A stretch of 40,006 nt of DNA from Sphingomonas sanguinis NBRC 13937 (GTDB lineage: Bacteria; Pseudomonadota; Alphaproteobacteria; Sphingomonadales; Sphingomonadaceae). This document shows, in pieces, positions 1-7,870 of the stretch (the first letter of the stretch is position 1; each line of letters begins with the position of its first letter). The stretch spans positions 1-40,006 of the forward strand of contig NZ_BCTY01000034.1 of assembly GCF_001591005.1 (NCBI RefSeq). Direction: 5' to 3'. A program made the position numbers and the translations under genes. The notes beneath the pieces are model-generated. The model made no database searches. It was not told the origin of the DNA and saw nothing but the letters and a program-made list of their open reading frames with translations.

Positions 1-57
1 TGAAAGCGTCGAGGCGCGCCAACTAGGCGAGCCTCCCGAACCTGTCAACGGATCATT

Positions 58-1278
58 TCAACTTTCTTGCGGAACGTCCGCCGGATCACTTTCGCGGTCG
101 AGATGGGTGAGCGTGCCATGCTCGAACAGGAAGCCTGCGATGTCGGGCTTTCCTGCGGCCTTCAGCACGGTCTGGAGGATGATGAGCAGCGGCACGGCCA
201 GCAGCGCGCCCGTGGTGCCCCAGACCCATCCCCAGAAGCTCAGCGAGACCAGGATCAGCACCGGGCTGATGGTCAACCGGTGCCCGACGATCAGCGGGGT
301 GATCAGGTTCGCCTCGATCAGGTGCATGCCGTACATGATCGCCGGGGGCGCCAGCGCGACCCAGATGTCGCTGAAGGTCATCAAGCCCCCGACCGCGAGC
401 AGCAGAGCGCCGATGACCGGCCCGAAATAGGGAATATAGTTCAGCAGCGCGACGATACCGCCCCACATCAGCGGATAGGGCATCCCGAACAACGACAAGG
501 CCCCCGCCACCGCGCCGCCCAGCGCCAGGTTGATGATGGTGATGGTGCCCAGATAGGCTGACACGTCGTCCACCACCTCCTGGATCACCCGCGCCGTCGC
601 CATCGCGCCGTCGAAGCTGGTCCGCCCGCGAATCGTCTCGCGCCGCATCCGGGTCCAGCCCGACAGGACGAAGAAGACGACGAGGACGCCGAACAGGAAC
701 TGCACGATCAGGCCGGGCGCAGAGGTCGCCGCCAGTTCGAGGATCGAGCTGGGCGGTGAGACGGCGGCGGTCTGCGGCTGGCGGATCGGCGTCGTGGCGA
801 CTTGGCGCAGCGCCTTGTTCACATAGCGTTCGAGGCTGGAATACAGGTCGAGCAGCGGGGCCAGATTGTCCTGGATGCGGCCGATCCGGCTAGGCAGCAG
901 GCGGAAGAAATCGGTCGCAGGCACGATGATCGCGGCCAGCGCGACATTGGCGACGATCAGGAACAGCAGCACGCACATCAGCGCCGCCACCGCCGAGGGC
1001 ACGCGCCGCCGCTCCAGCCACTCCAGGATCGGGACCAGGGCGATGGCGATGACCAGCGCGGTGGTCAGCGGCAGGAAGAACTCCGCCCCCTCCTTCAACG
1101 CAAAGGGCAGCGCCAGGACGAAGCCCGCCCCGGCGGTCAGCGTCAACCCGGCCAGCAGCCGATCGCGCCGCATCGCGATCCGTACCGCATCCCGAGACCC
1201 CATGCCGACGGGCAGCCCCAGGACCGAATCGCCATCTGTCCGAATTTTTTCGACCGGGTCGTCTTGCGCGTCACTCAT
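58..1278 (-). CDS. AI-2E/PerM family inner-membrane transporter
   Basis: The protein has about 406 residues, usual for the AI-2E transporter (PerM/YdiK/TqsA) family. Two adjacent N-terminal membrane segments (about residues 38-80) and a third near 90-115 are followed by a soluble stretch (about 120-180). Four or five hydrophobic segments then fill residues 185-375, including the Gly/Pro-rich region with MPYPLMWGGIVALLNYIPYF that is typical of the family. Family members are proposed exporters or channels; the substrate here cannot be read from sequence. A GTG three codons upstream (1287) is also in frame, but it lies inside a perfect 14-bp inverted repeat, so I prefer the ATG at 1278. Neither start has a convincing ribosome binding site. 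The low-complexity loop near residue 165 (TTPIRQPQTAAVSPPSS) is probably a linker. Confidence 0.85.
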   Translation of the reverse strand: MSDAQDDPVEKIRTDGDSVLGLPVGMGSRDAVRIAMRRDRLLAGLTLTAGAGFVLALPFALKEGAEFFLPLTTALVIAIALVPILEWLERRRVPSAVAALMCVLLFLIVANVALAAIIVPATDFFRLLPSRIGRIQDNLAPLLDLYSSLERYVNKALRQVATTPIRQPQTAAVSPPSSILELAATSAPGLIVQFLFGVLVVFFVLSGWTRMRRETIRGRTSFDGAMATARVIQEVVDDVSAYLGTITIINLALGGAVAGALSLFGMPYPLMWGGIVALLNYIPYFGPVIGALLLAVGGLMTFSDIWVALAPPAIMYGMHLIEANLITPLIVGHRLTISPVLILVSLSFWGWVWGTTGALLAVPLLIILQTVLKAAGKPDIAGFLFEHGTLTHLDRESDPADVPQES

Positions 1279-1285
1279 GGCGGAC

Positions 1286-1324
1286 ACGTTAGCGGCTTTC
1301 CCCGTCCAGAAAAGCCGCTAACGT
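1286..1324. repeat. perfect 14-bp inverted repeat before the PerM-like gene
   Basis: The arms at 1286-1299 and 1311-1324 (ACGTTAGCGGCTTT and its exact complement) are separated by 11 bases. On the leftward transcript the hairpin ends about 7 bases before the ATG at 1278, where a ribosome binding site would sit. There is no T-run on either strand after the stem, so it is not a standard intrinsic terminator. It may end transcription from the small gene at 1380-1556 or limit translation of the PerM-like gene. Confidence 0.7.
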
Positions 1325-1332
1325 CGCAGGAA

Positions 1333-1350
1333 CATGACGTTTATGTCATG
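1333..1350. promoter_or_regulatory. 18-bp palindrome, candidate operator
   Basis: The arms CATGACGT and ATGTCATG are centred on TT and match in 7 of 8 positions. The core TGACGTTTATGT recurs with one change at 1644-1655, in front of tesB. The site lies about 55 bases upstream of the PerM-like start. Its layout resembles operators of MerR-type regulators of acyl-CoA metabolism such as LiuR; that resemblance is from memory and untested. Confidence 0.35.
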
Positions 1351-1379
1351 ATTGACCCAGCCCGGCTTCAGGCCGGTTT

Positions 1380-1556
1380 TCACCAGGCGCGCGGGATACC
1401 CCCGGTACGCTCCGCCACGGCATTTTCGATCGACTGAAGCTGGGTCCGGGACAGGACGCCCGCATCCATCAGGTGACGCATCAATTCGTCGGTCAATGCC
1501 GCCAGAAAATGCAGTTCGGCCCGTTCCGAGGCACCATCTTCGTTCAACGCGTCCAT
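1380..1556 (-). CDS. small hypothetical protein, 58 residues
   Basis: This short gene starts at the ATG at 1556, with GGAG six bases before it, and ends at 1380. The protein begins MDALNEDGASERAELHFLAA and ends GGIPRAW. It is acidic and amphipathic, with two probable helices (about residues 9-32 and 37-51), and has no signal peptide, membrane segment or cysteine. I do not recognise a named family, though it has the look of short conserved sphingomonad proteins. It is read leftwards, divergent from tesB, between two copies of a TGACGTTTAYGT motif. A good ribosome binding site and a plausible amphipathic composition argue for a real gene; no homology search was possible. Confidence 0.6.
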   Translation of the reverse strand: MDALNEDGASERAELHFLAALTDELMRHLMDAGVLSRTQLQSIENAVAERTGGIPRAW

Positions 1557-1641
1557 CGCCTACTCCAACCACCCTTGATCGACGCCCTTGGTGTAGCGAC
1601 GCGCTCTGAGCCGCGAAAGTATCTTTCCACCGCCGGAGCCC

Positions 1642-1658
1642 ATTGACGTTTACGTGAG
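1642..1658. promoter_or_regulatory. candidate operator upstream of tesB
   Basis: The sequence ATTGACGTTTACGTGAG holds the half-sites TTGACGT and ACGTGAG around a central TT, with 5 of 7 positions palindromic. It ends about 20 bases before the tesB start and also sits in the upstream region of the divergent small gene. A related palindrome occurs at 1333-1350. LiuR-like MerR regulators of acyl-CoA degradation bind boxes of this general kind, which would suit a thioesterase gene, but this is inference. Confidence 0.35.
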
Positions 1659-1678
1659 CGGCAACCATCACCCTGGGG

Positions 1679-2575
1679 ATGACCGATCGAACGCTCCCCT
1701 CCCCCGAAGCACTGGCACAGGGCCTTGTCGCCCTGCTCGATGTCGAGGAGATCGACACCGACCTGTATCGCGGCGCCAGACAGCCCGGCGGCGAGGGCCG
1801 CGTGTTCGGCGGACAGGTGATCGCCCAGGCGCTGCAGGCCGCGCAGCGATCGACCGAGGCCCCGCGCACCGCCCACTCGCTCCACGCCTATTTCATGCGG
1901 CCCGGCGACGAGCGCTATCCCATCCTCTACCGCGTCGAGCGCGATTTCGAGGGGCGCAGCTTCGCCACCCGCCGGGTGATCGCAATGCAGAAGGGCAAGC
2001 CGATCCTGAACCTGGCCTGTTCGTTTCAGACGCCCGAAGAGGGGCTGCACCATCAGGATGCGATGCCCAACGTGCCCGCGCCCGACACGCTGACGCCGGA
2101 GCGCGAATTGCTGGCGCGGCTGGGCGACCAGGTTCCGGCCCCGCTCCGCGCCTTTCTCCAGCGGCCGCGCCCCATTGAGCTGCGCCCCGTCGACCCACGC
2201 CAGATGCTCGCGCCCGAGCCGCGCGACCCCACCCAGGCGATCTGGTTTCGCCTGGTCGCACCGATCGGCGACGACCCCGCGCTTCACCGGGCCGTCCTGG
2301 CCTATGCCAGCGACTTCGCGCTGCTCGGCACCTCGACCTTGCCGCATGGAGTAAACTGGCTGATCGACGACATGCAGACGGCCAGCCTCGACCATGCACT
2401 GTGGCTGCACGAGCCGTTTCGTGCCGACGAATGGCTGCTCTACACGACCGACAGCCCCTGGGCGGGCCGTGCGCGCGGGTTCAACCGGGGGCGCATCTTC
2501 TCAGCGGACGGGCGGCTGGTGGCCAGCGTCGCGCAGGAGGGGCTGATCCGCCTGCGGTCATCACCATCTGCCTGA
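1679..2575 (+). CDS. tesB: acyl-CoA thioesterase II
   Basis: TesB hydrolyses medium- and long-chain acyl-CoA to free fatty acid and CoA in the cytoplasm. The 298-residue product matches the usual length (E. coli TesB has 286). It has the two-hotdog layout: an N-terminal domain with RVFGGQVIAQAL (about residues 41-52) and HSLHAYFMRPGD, and a C-terminal domain with YASDFALLGTSTLPHG, SLDHALWLHEPF and VAQEGLIR. The Asp of SDFALL and the Gln of AQEG correspond to catalytic residues of E. coli TesB. The catalytic Thr position appears to be Ser in the ASLDH segment, which is a common substitution. The gene stands alone, divergent from a small gene and ending 12 bases from a convergent PAS protein gene. 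A GGGG directly abuts the ATG, so the ribosome binding site is poor. Confidence 0.93.
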   Translation: MTDRTLPSPEALAQGLVALLDVEEIDTDLYRGARQPGGEGRVFGGQVIAQALQAAQRSTEAPRTAHSLHAYFMRPGDERYPILYRVERDFEGRSFATRRVIAMQKGKPILNLACSFQTPEEGLHHQDAMPNVPAPDTLTPERELLARLGDQVPAPLRAFLQRPRPIELRPVDPRQMLAPEPRDPTQAIWFRLVAPIGDDPALHRAVLAYASDFALLGTSTLPHGVNWLIDDMQTASLDHALWLHEPFRADEWLLYTTDSPWAGRARGFNRGRIFSADGRLVASVAQEGLIRLRSSPSA

Positions 2576-2587
2576 CGCTTGCCTACC

Positions 2588-3643
2588 TCAGCGGCGAAGC
2601 ATCTCGCGAACCGACTGGGTGGCGCTGCGGGTGTCTTCGGCAAGCTTCTTGACCTCGGCCGCGACGATGCCGAAGCCGCGTCCGGCGGGGCCTGCCCGCG
2701 CCGCCTCGATACTCGCATTGAGCGCCAGCATGTTGGTCTGGCCCGCAATCACCGTGATGCTGTCGACGATCCGCTCCATGTCGCGCAGCATCGCCTCCAT
2801 GTCGGACTGGCGCTGCTCCGCGATCAGGCGGAAGCGCTCGGCCTGGTCCAGCCGCTCGGCCGCCTCGGTTTCCAATTGCACCTGATCGGTGATGTCGCGC
2901 GCGAACTTCACGACCTTGTACGGCGCGCCGTCGACATCCAGGATCGGCGTATAGGTCGCCTGAAGCCAGACCGGCGAACCGTCCGCCCGCTGCCGTTGGA
3001 AACGCCCCGCAATGAAACGCCCCGCCGCCAGATCGGACCAGAGCCGCGCATAGGCGGGGGAGCGGACATAATCGGACGAGCAGAAACGGCTGTGATGCCC
3101 GCCGATCGTTGCCTGCCGATTATGCCCCATCAGCGACAGGAAGATGTCGTTGGCGGCGAGCACATGGCCCTGCAGGTCGAACTCGACCACCGCCTGCGAT
3201 CGATCGATCGCCGCCAACTTGCCATGTGCCTCGCCGTCGCGGCGACAACGCTCGGTGACATCGGTGCCGGTCATCAGGATTTGCGCAACCTGCCCGCGCT
3301 CGTCGAGGATCGGGGAAAAGCTGCCCTCGATCCACACGGTCCGCCCATTGCGAGCGGCTAAGCGCCACTCGGCTTTCTGGAATTGCCCTTGGCGCAGGCT
3401 TTGCCAGAACTGGTAGCAGTCCTGCGACCCAACCATGTCGGCGGGGCACAGCAGGCGATACGACTGCCCCGTCAGATCCGCGTCCCGATACTCAAAGGCT
3501 TGCAGGAAATGGCCATTGGCCCAGCTGAAATGCCCGTCGACGTCGAACACCGCCATCAGATGCGACTGGGTCATCGCCCCGAAAACCGGATCGTTCCTCT
3601 GCCATATCTGGTCCGGTGGGAGGACCGGGTCGATGCTCGCCAT
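2588..3643 (-). CDS. soluble PAS-PAS protein with shortened chemoreceptor signalling domain
   Basis: The 351-residue protein has no membrane segment. It carries a first PAS/PAC unit (about residues 25-132, ending with MTGTDVTER) and a second (about 145-255, ending with [10 protein letters not shown]). A short coiled-coil linker follows, then a fragment of the methyl-accepting chemotaxis signalling domain (about 285-351) with [16 protein letters not shown] and [18 protein letters not shown]. That is the hairpin tip that contacts CheA and CheW. The protein stops just after it, without the long methylation helices of a full receptor. It could be a cytoplasmic redox or ligand sensor feeding a chemotaxis-like kinase, or a sensor that only dimerises through the tip. 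No che genes are nearby. The assignment to PAS and MCP families is firm; the pathway is unknown. Confidence 0.85.
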   Translation of the reverse strand: MASIDPVLPPDQIWQRNDPVFGAMTQSHLMAVFDVDGHFSWANGHFLQAFEYRDADLTGQSYRLLCPADMVGSQDCYQFWQSLRQGQFQKAEWRLAARNGRTVWIEGSFSPILDERGQVAQILMTGTDVTERCRRDGEAHGKLAAIDRSQAVVEFDLQGHVLAANDIFLSLMGHNRQATIGGHHSRFCSSDYVRSPAYARLWSDLAAGRFIAGRFQRQRADGSPVWLQATYTPILDVDGAPYKVVKFARDITDQVQLETEAAERLDQAERFRLIAEQRQSDMEAMLRDMERIVDSITVIAGQTNMLALNASIEAARAGPAGRGFGIVAAEVKKLAEDTRSATQSVREMLRR

Positions 3644-3883
3644 GCCGACAAACTGACCAAAATGGTCTAAACAATCGTTAAGTTTTCGTTACGCTTACAC
3701 AGGAGACATCGCCGTCCCTGCCCCCGCTTCGGCCATACCACATATTTGATGCGACGCTTGTCCGTCAGGTTTTTTTCCAATCTCTCACCGGCGAAAGCCC
3801 GGTGACCAGCGATACTTTTTCTTTTAATACAGCCATCCGTGCGGCGCCGGATGCCCCGCGGACGAGCGAGGGGATGACGACAG
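3644..3883. other. intergenic region between divergent sensor and TetR genes
   Basis: This 240-base gap contains no credible gene. It is AT-richer than its surroundings near 3660-3700 and 3760-3835. A small inverted repeat (CACCGG at 3786-3791 with CCGGTG at 3799-3804) precedes a T-rich run at 3815-3824. No rightward gene lies upstream for it to terminate, so it more likely belongs to the promoter region. The promoters of both flanking genes must lie here, but I cannot place them confidently. Confidence 0.5.
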
Positions 3884-5125
3884 ATGACGGCGATGCCCGT
3901 CGGTGAAGGACAGAATACCGAGCGTTTTCGTCAGAAACGCGACGCCATATTGGCGGCGGCGGCGCAGGCGATCAACGAGCAATCGGCCAAGGGCATGACC
4001 TTTGCCGATGTCGCAAGGCGCGTCGGGCTGAACACCACCAGCGTCACCTATTATTTCCGCCGCAAGGAAGAGCTGGCGGCGGCGGCGTTCGAGCATACGC
4101 TGGAACGGCTGCTGGAAATGCTGACCGAAGCGGCGGAGGAGGCCACGCCGCAGGCGCGCGTCGCCCGCTATCTGGCGATCAACTTGGCGCGGCTCGCCCG
4201 GATCGAACGGGGTGAGGAAACACCCTTTGCCGTGCTGTCCGACCTGCGCGCCATGGAGGAACCGATCCGCGGCCGGTTGATGGCCGGCTGGCAGAAGGTG
4301 TTCCGCGCCACGCGCAGCCTGTGGGGCCCCGCCGCCAGCCGCGCGCATACCGACCTGTACGGGGCACGTGCGCATGTGCTGCTGGAGAACACCTTCTGGC
4401 TGCCGATCTGGCTGGTCCGCTACGAGCCCGATCAATATGCGCGGGTCGAGGAACGGCTGCTCGATGTCCTGACCCATGGCATCGCCGCCCCCGGCTCCCT
4501 CTGGTCGCCCACCATGCTCGATCTGGAAGCGCGCCAGGGTTCCGGCACCGAGCCGGGACGCGAGGCGTTCCTGCTCGCCGCGACACGGCTGATCAACCAG
4601 CTCGGCTATCGCGGGGCCAGCGTCACGCGCATCGCGTCGGAGCTGAACGTCACCAAGGGCAGCTTCTACCACCATCTCGACGCCAAGGACGATCTGGTCG
4701 CGGCCTGTTACCGCCGCAGCTTCGACACGATCACCGCCGCGCAGCAACTGGCCGATGCGGCGGGGGGCAGCCATTGGCACCGGTTGTCGAGCGCCATCGC
4801 CACCCTGCTCGACATCCAGTTCGCCGAGCGCGGGCCGCTGCTACGCACCAGTGCTTTGTCCAGTCTCTCGGGAGAGGTGCGGGCACAGATGGTCGAGCGG
4901 TCCAATCGGATCGCGCGGCGCTATGCGGGCACGATCATGGACGGCGTGGGCGAAGGATCGATGCGCGCGGTGGATGCGCTGATCGCGGCGCAGGCGCTGA
5001 TGGCGATCCAGAATGCCGCCTTCGACATGCGCAAATGGGCGAGCACCATGGAGCGTCCCCAGGCGATCGCGCTATACGCCTCGACGATCCTCTACGGCAT
5101 GTTCGACGACCGGCTGCTCGGCTGA
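3884..5125 (+). CDS. tandem TetR-family transcriptional regulator
   Basis: At 413 residues this is twice the usual TetR length and contains two complete TetR units. The first DNA-binding helix-turn-helix is at about residues 18-66 (FADVARRVGLNTTSVTYYF) and the second at about 225-272 (VTRIASELNVTKGSFYHHL). Each is followed by a helical region of about 150 residues that would bind ligand and dimerise. One polypeptide could therefore act as a pseudo-dimer or bridge two operators. The ATG at 3884 follows GAGGGG by about 10 bases; a second in-frame ATG at 3893 lacks such a site. The gene is monocistronic: a small hairpin follows the stop and the next gene has its own leader. Targets are unknown; the divergent PAS protein gene and the gene itself are the obvious candidates. 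Confidence 0.85.
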   Translation: MTAMPVGEGQNTERFRQKRDAILAAAAQAINEQSAKGMTFADVARRVGLNTTSVTYYFRRKEELAAAAFEHTLERLLEMLTEAAEEATPQARVARYLAINLARLARIERGEETPFAVLSDLRAMEEPIRGRLMAGWQKVFRATRSLWGPAASRAHTDLYGARAHVLLENTFWLPIWLVRYEPDQYARVEERLLDVLTHGIAAPGSLWSPTMLDLEARQGSGTEPGREAFLLAATRLINQLGYRGASVTRIASELNVTKGSFYHHLDAKDDLVAACYRRSFDTITAAQQLADAAGGSHWHRLSSAIATLLDIQFAERGPLLRTSALSSLSGEVRAQMVERSNRIARRYAGTIMDGVGEGSMRAVDALIAAQALMAIQNAAFDMRKWASTMERPQAIALYASTILYGMFDDRLLG

Positions 5126-5142
5126 GTCGCACAATTTGCGAC
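5126..5142 (+). terminator. short hairpin directly after the TetR gene
   Basis: GTCGCA (5126-5131) and TGCGAC (5137-5142) pair around CAATT, starting at the base after the stop codon. There is no T-run, so any terminator function is weak or factor-dependent. Confidence 0.3.
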
Positions 5143-5243
5143 AAATGCGGGGGATGCGCGACATGATCGGGCGACAGGCGCGGGGCAAAAGGGTGACTAT
5201 TCGGAAGGGACTTCACCCTTGCCGCCCAGAGGATGCCCAACCC

Positions 5244-5738
5244 ATGCGAAAGACCCTGATCGGCCTTTCTCTGCTCACCATGCTGACCGCCACAGCTGCT
5301 CAGGCGCAGACCGACGCACCCCCGCCCCCGCACAGGGGTGGCGGCATGATGGGCGTTCGGCCCGATGCCGATGGCAACATCACCCGCGCCGCGGCGATTG
5401 CCGCCGCCGACCAGCGCTTTGCGGCGATGGACACCGATCATGACGGTACCATCTCTGCGCAGGAGATGCAGGCGTACCGTGAGCAGCGGCGTGCCGAATG
5501 GCAGGCGCGTCGTGGCGGCGGCGGTGGAGGCGAGCGCGCCGGTCGTCCCGATCGTCCCGCGCCCCAGCCGGTGACCGCCGAGGCCTTCCGCGCCCGCGCG
5601 CTGGCCATGTTCGACCGTCTCGACACCAATCACGACGGCAAGATCGACGCCGCCGAGCGCGCCGCCGCGCCCCGTTTCGGTCGCCGCCCCCAGGGCGACG
5701 TGCCGCCCGCCGCTCAGCCTGCCGGACAGGACGACTGA
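5244..5738 (+). CDS. secreted EF-hand calcium-binding protein
   Basis: The product has 164 residues. It starts with a Sec signal peptide (MRKTLIGLSLLTMLTATAAQAQ, cleaved near residue 22), which fixes the start at 5244; the frame is open further upstream but that part looks non-coding. Two canonical EF-hand loops are visible, DTDHDGTISAQE (about residues 63-74) and DTNHDGKIDAAE (about 130-141), with a degenerate DADGNITRA segment near residue 42. A Gly/Arg-rich stretch around residues 92-105 separates the EF-hands, and the tail is rich in Pro, Ala and Gln. It would be a small periplasmic calcium binder. The two-component genes downstream are separated from it by a strong hairpin. The leader carries an 8-bp inverted repeat (5189-5196 with 5213-5220). 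Function beyond calcium binding is unknown. Confidence 0.85.
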   Translation: MRKTLIGLSLLTMLTATAAQAQTDAPPPPHRGGGMMGVRPDADGNITRAAAIAAADQRFAAMDTDHDGTISAQEMQAYREQRRAEWQARRGGGGGGERAGRPDRPAPQPVTAEAFRARALAMFDRLDTNHDGKIDAAERAAAPRFGRRPQGDVPPAAQPAGQDD

Positions 5739-5743
5739 GCCGA

Positions 5744-5783
5744 CAAGCGGGGCGACCGATTCTCCCACCGGTCGTCCCGCTTG
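5744..5783 (+). terminator. 15-bp hairpin between EF-hand and response regulator genes
   Basis: CAAGCGGGGCGACCG at 5744-5758 pairs with 5769-5783 across a 10-base loop; 14 pairs are Watson-Crick and one is G-U. It starts 5 bases after the EF-hand stop. No T-run follows (CTAGGCCC), so it could be a terminator of the GC-rich type or an RNA-stabilising element that makes the EF-hand message more abundant than the two-component genes. Confidence 0.5.
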
Positions 5784-5816
5784 CTAGGCCCACCCGCCAT
5801 GCTAGACCCCTGCCCT

Positions 5817-6536
5817 ATGTCCGATACGCCGCATTTGCTGCTCGTCGACGACGAGCGTTCGATCCGTGAGCCGCTGGCCGTCTATCTGACCAAACAGGGT
5901 TTTCGCGTGACCCAGGCCGGCGATGCCGCCTCGGCCCGCACCCGGCTGGCCGCCTATGCGATCGACCTCGTCATCCTCGACATCATGATGCCGGGCGAGG
6001 ATGGGCTGAGCCTGTGCCGCCATATCGCCGCGACCAGCGAGGTGCCCGTCATCCTGCTGACCGCCCGCGCCGAGGAGACCGACCGCATCGTCGGGCTGGA
6101 GATGGGCGCGGACGATTATGTCGTGAAACCCTTCTCGCCACGCGAGCTGGCGACGCGGGCCAAGGTGGTGCTGCGCCGGACCCAGGCCGGGGGTGCCCGC
6201 CATCATGCGCCGGACAGCGGGTCTTACGCCTTTGCGGGCTGGGTGCTGAAGTCGGGCGAGCGCTCGCTGGTCGACCGCGAGGGCGTGTCGGTCATGCTGT
6301 CGACCGGCGAGTACAACCTGCTCCTCGCGCTGGTCAGCCGTCCGCGCCAGGTGCTGACCCGCGACCAGCTGCTCGACCTGACGCAAGGGCGCGAGGCCGC
6401 CGCCTTCGACCGCGCGATCGACAACCAGGTCAGCCGCCTGCGTCGCAAGATCGAGGCGGACCCGAAATCGCCCGAGATCATCAAGACGGTCTGGGGCGGC
6501 GGCTACACGCTCGCCGCCGAGGTCACCCGCCTGTGA
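5817..6536 (+). CDS. OmpR/PhoB-family response regulator
   Basis: The 239-residue protein has an N-terminal receiver domain (about 5-118) with the acidic pair DD near residue 11, the phosphoacceptor Asp55 in LVILDIMMPG and the conserved Lys in DDYVVKPFSP. The C-terminal winged helix (about 140-237) has the OmpR/PhoB signature with RAIDNQVSRLRRKIE and VWGGGYTL. It would be phosphorylated by the histidine kinase encoded just downstream, with which it overlaps by 4 bases, and then bind promoter DNA. I take the ATG at 5817 because the receiver domain begins a few residues later; the open frame extends to 5781 but that part overlaps the upstream hairpin. Its regulon is not evident. The nearby secreted EF-hand protein is a reasonable candidate target. 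Confidence 0.92.
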   Translation: MSDTPHLLLVDDERSIREPLAVYLTKQGFRVTQAGDAASARTRLAAYAIDLVILDIMMPGEDGLSLCRHIAATSEVPVILLTARAEETDRIVGLEMGADDYVVKPFSPRELATRAKVVLRRTQAGGARHHAPDSGSYAFAGWVLKSGERSLVDREGVSVMLSTGEYNLLLALVSRPRQVLTRDQLLDLTQGREAAAFDRAIDNQVSRLRRKIEADPKSPEIIKTVWGGGYTLAAEVTRL

Positions 6537-7870
6537 CGCTGCGTCTGTGGCCGCGTCGGCTCGCAGCCCAAATGGCGCTGCTGATCGCCATCGCCCTGTT
6601 TCTCGCGCAGGCGATCAGCTTCACGCTCCTGCTGGGTGAACGGCGCTCGCTGATCCTCGAACAGGTGACGGGGCCCGCCGTCGCCCGGCTGAACGATGCG
6701 GTCGAGCGAAGCGCCATGGGACGCGGCCCTGGGGCGGATCGCGGCCGGGTGCGGCGCGTCCCGTCCAACCCGGTCAAGCCCGGTCTGCCCCGCGTGGCCG
6801 CAGTCGAAACGGTGGTGCGCGAAGGGATGAAGGAGCTGGGCCATCCCGTCCTTCGCGTGGTCACGGGCATTCGCCCCTTCAACACCGCCGAATTCGACTG
6901 GCCGCGCCGCCGGTTCGACCGCAACCGCCATCCGGTCGACGAATTGCTGATCGCGATCGAGACGCCCAAAATGGGTTGGTTCGTGACCCGGTCGGGCTGG
7001 CCGCATGACGGACTGTTTATCGTCTGGCGGCTGATTACCCAGACACTGATCCTCTATGGCATCATCCTGTTACCGGTGCTGTGGATCGGCCGCCGCATCT
7101 CCCGCCCCTTGCGCGACCTGACCCGCGCCGCCGAGCGCTTCGACCCGCGCGAACGGGGCGCGCCGATCCCCGAACAAGGGCCGCTCGACGTGTCCGGCCT
7201 GATCGCCGCGTTCAATGCGCTGCGCCTCAGGATCGGGGCGATGCTAGACGAGAAGGACCGGATGCTGGGGGCGATCGGCCATGATCTGCGCACCCCGCTT
7301 GCCGCCCTGCGTGTCCGCATCGAGTCGGTCGAGGACGAACAGGATCGGCTGCGCATGGCCGATACCATCGCCGAGATGAACAAGACGCTGGAGGACATCC
7401 TCTCGCTCGCGCGGATGGGACGGCCCAGCGAGATGGAGACCGATGTCGATCTGAGCGCGCTGGTCGATGCGGTCGTCGCCGACTTCCATGATCTGGGTCA
7501 GGACGTGACCTTCGAGGAAGGCGGACGGCTCCGGCTGAAGCTGCGCCCCACGCTGATGCGGCGCGCGGTACGCAACCTGATCGAGAATGCGGTCAAATAT
7601 GGCCAGTCCGCCGATGTCCGCATCGACGCGCGCGCCGACCGGGTGGCGATCGTGGTCGCCGATGACGGTCCGGGCATCGCCCCCGACCAACTGGAGACGG
7701 TGTTCGATCCCTTCACCCGCCTGGAAACCTCACGCAATCGCGAGACGGGCGGGATCGGCCTGGGCTTGGCGCTCGCCCGCTCGATCGTGCGCGAAGCGGG
7801 GGGCGATATCGTGCTGGCCAACCGGCCCGAAGGCGGGCTGGCCGCGACGATCACGCTGCCGCGTTCCTAG
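6533..7870 (+). CDS. membrane sensor histidine kinase
   Basis: The start is the GTG at 6533, overlapping the response regulator stop (GTGA), which implies translational coupling; the protein has 445 residues. A first membrane segment (about 12-34) is followed by a basic periplasmic domain of about 125 residues, a second membrane segment (about 160-185) and a HAMP linker starting RRISRPL. The dimerisation domain has His250 in AIGHDLRTPLAALR. The ATPase domain shows the N box (NLIENAVKYG), G1 (DDGPGIAP), F box (FDPFTRLE) and G2 (GIGLGLALA). It is an EnvZ-like class I kinase. The periplasmic part is rich in Arg and Pro and matches no sensor fold I recognise; the neighbouring secreted EF-hand protein suggests a periplasmic cation or envelope signal, which is speculation. 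The 3' end overlaps the convergent MFS gene by 4 bases. Confidence 0.92.
   Translation: MTLRLWPRRLAAQMALLIAIALFLAQAISFTLLLGERRSLILEQVTGPAVARLNDAVERSAMGRGPGADRGRVRRVPSNPVKPGLPRVAAVETVVREGMKELGHPVLRVVTGIRPFNTAEFDWPRRRFDRNRHPVDELLIAIETPKMGWFVTRSGWPHDGLFIVWRLITQTLILYGIILLPVLWIGRRISRPLRDLTRAAERFDPRERGAPIPEQGPLDVSGLIAAFNALRLRIGAMLDEKDRMLGAIGHDLRTPLAALRVRIESVEDEQDRLRMADTIAEMNKTLEDILSLARMGRPSEMETDVDLSALVDAVVADFHDLGQDVTFEEGGRLRLKLRPTLMRRAVRNLIENAVKYGQSADVRIDARADRVAIVVADDGPGIAPDQLETVFDPFTRLETSRNRETGGIGLGLALARSIVREAGGDIVLANRPEGGLAATITLPRS

Noticed and set aside
1318..1869. Minus-strand frame of 183 codons over the region before tesB.
   Set aside because: It overlaps both the better-supported 58-residue gene and the tesB start region, and its sequence is Arg/Ser-rich without a pattern.
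3786..3824. Hairpin followed by a T-rich run resembling an intrinsic terminator.
   Set aside because: No rightward gene lies before it, the stem is only 6 bp, and about 10 bases separate the stem from the T-run.
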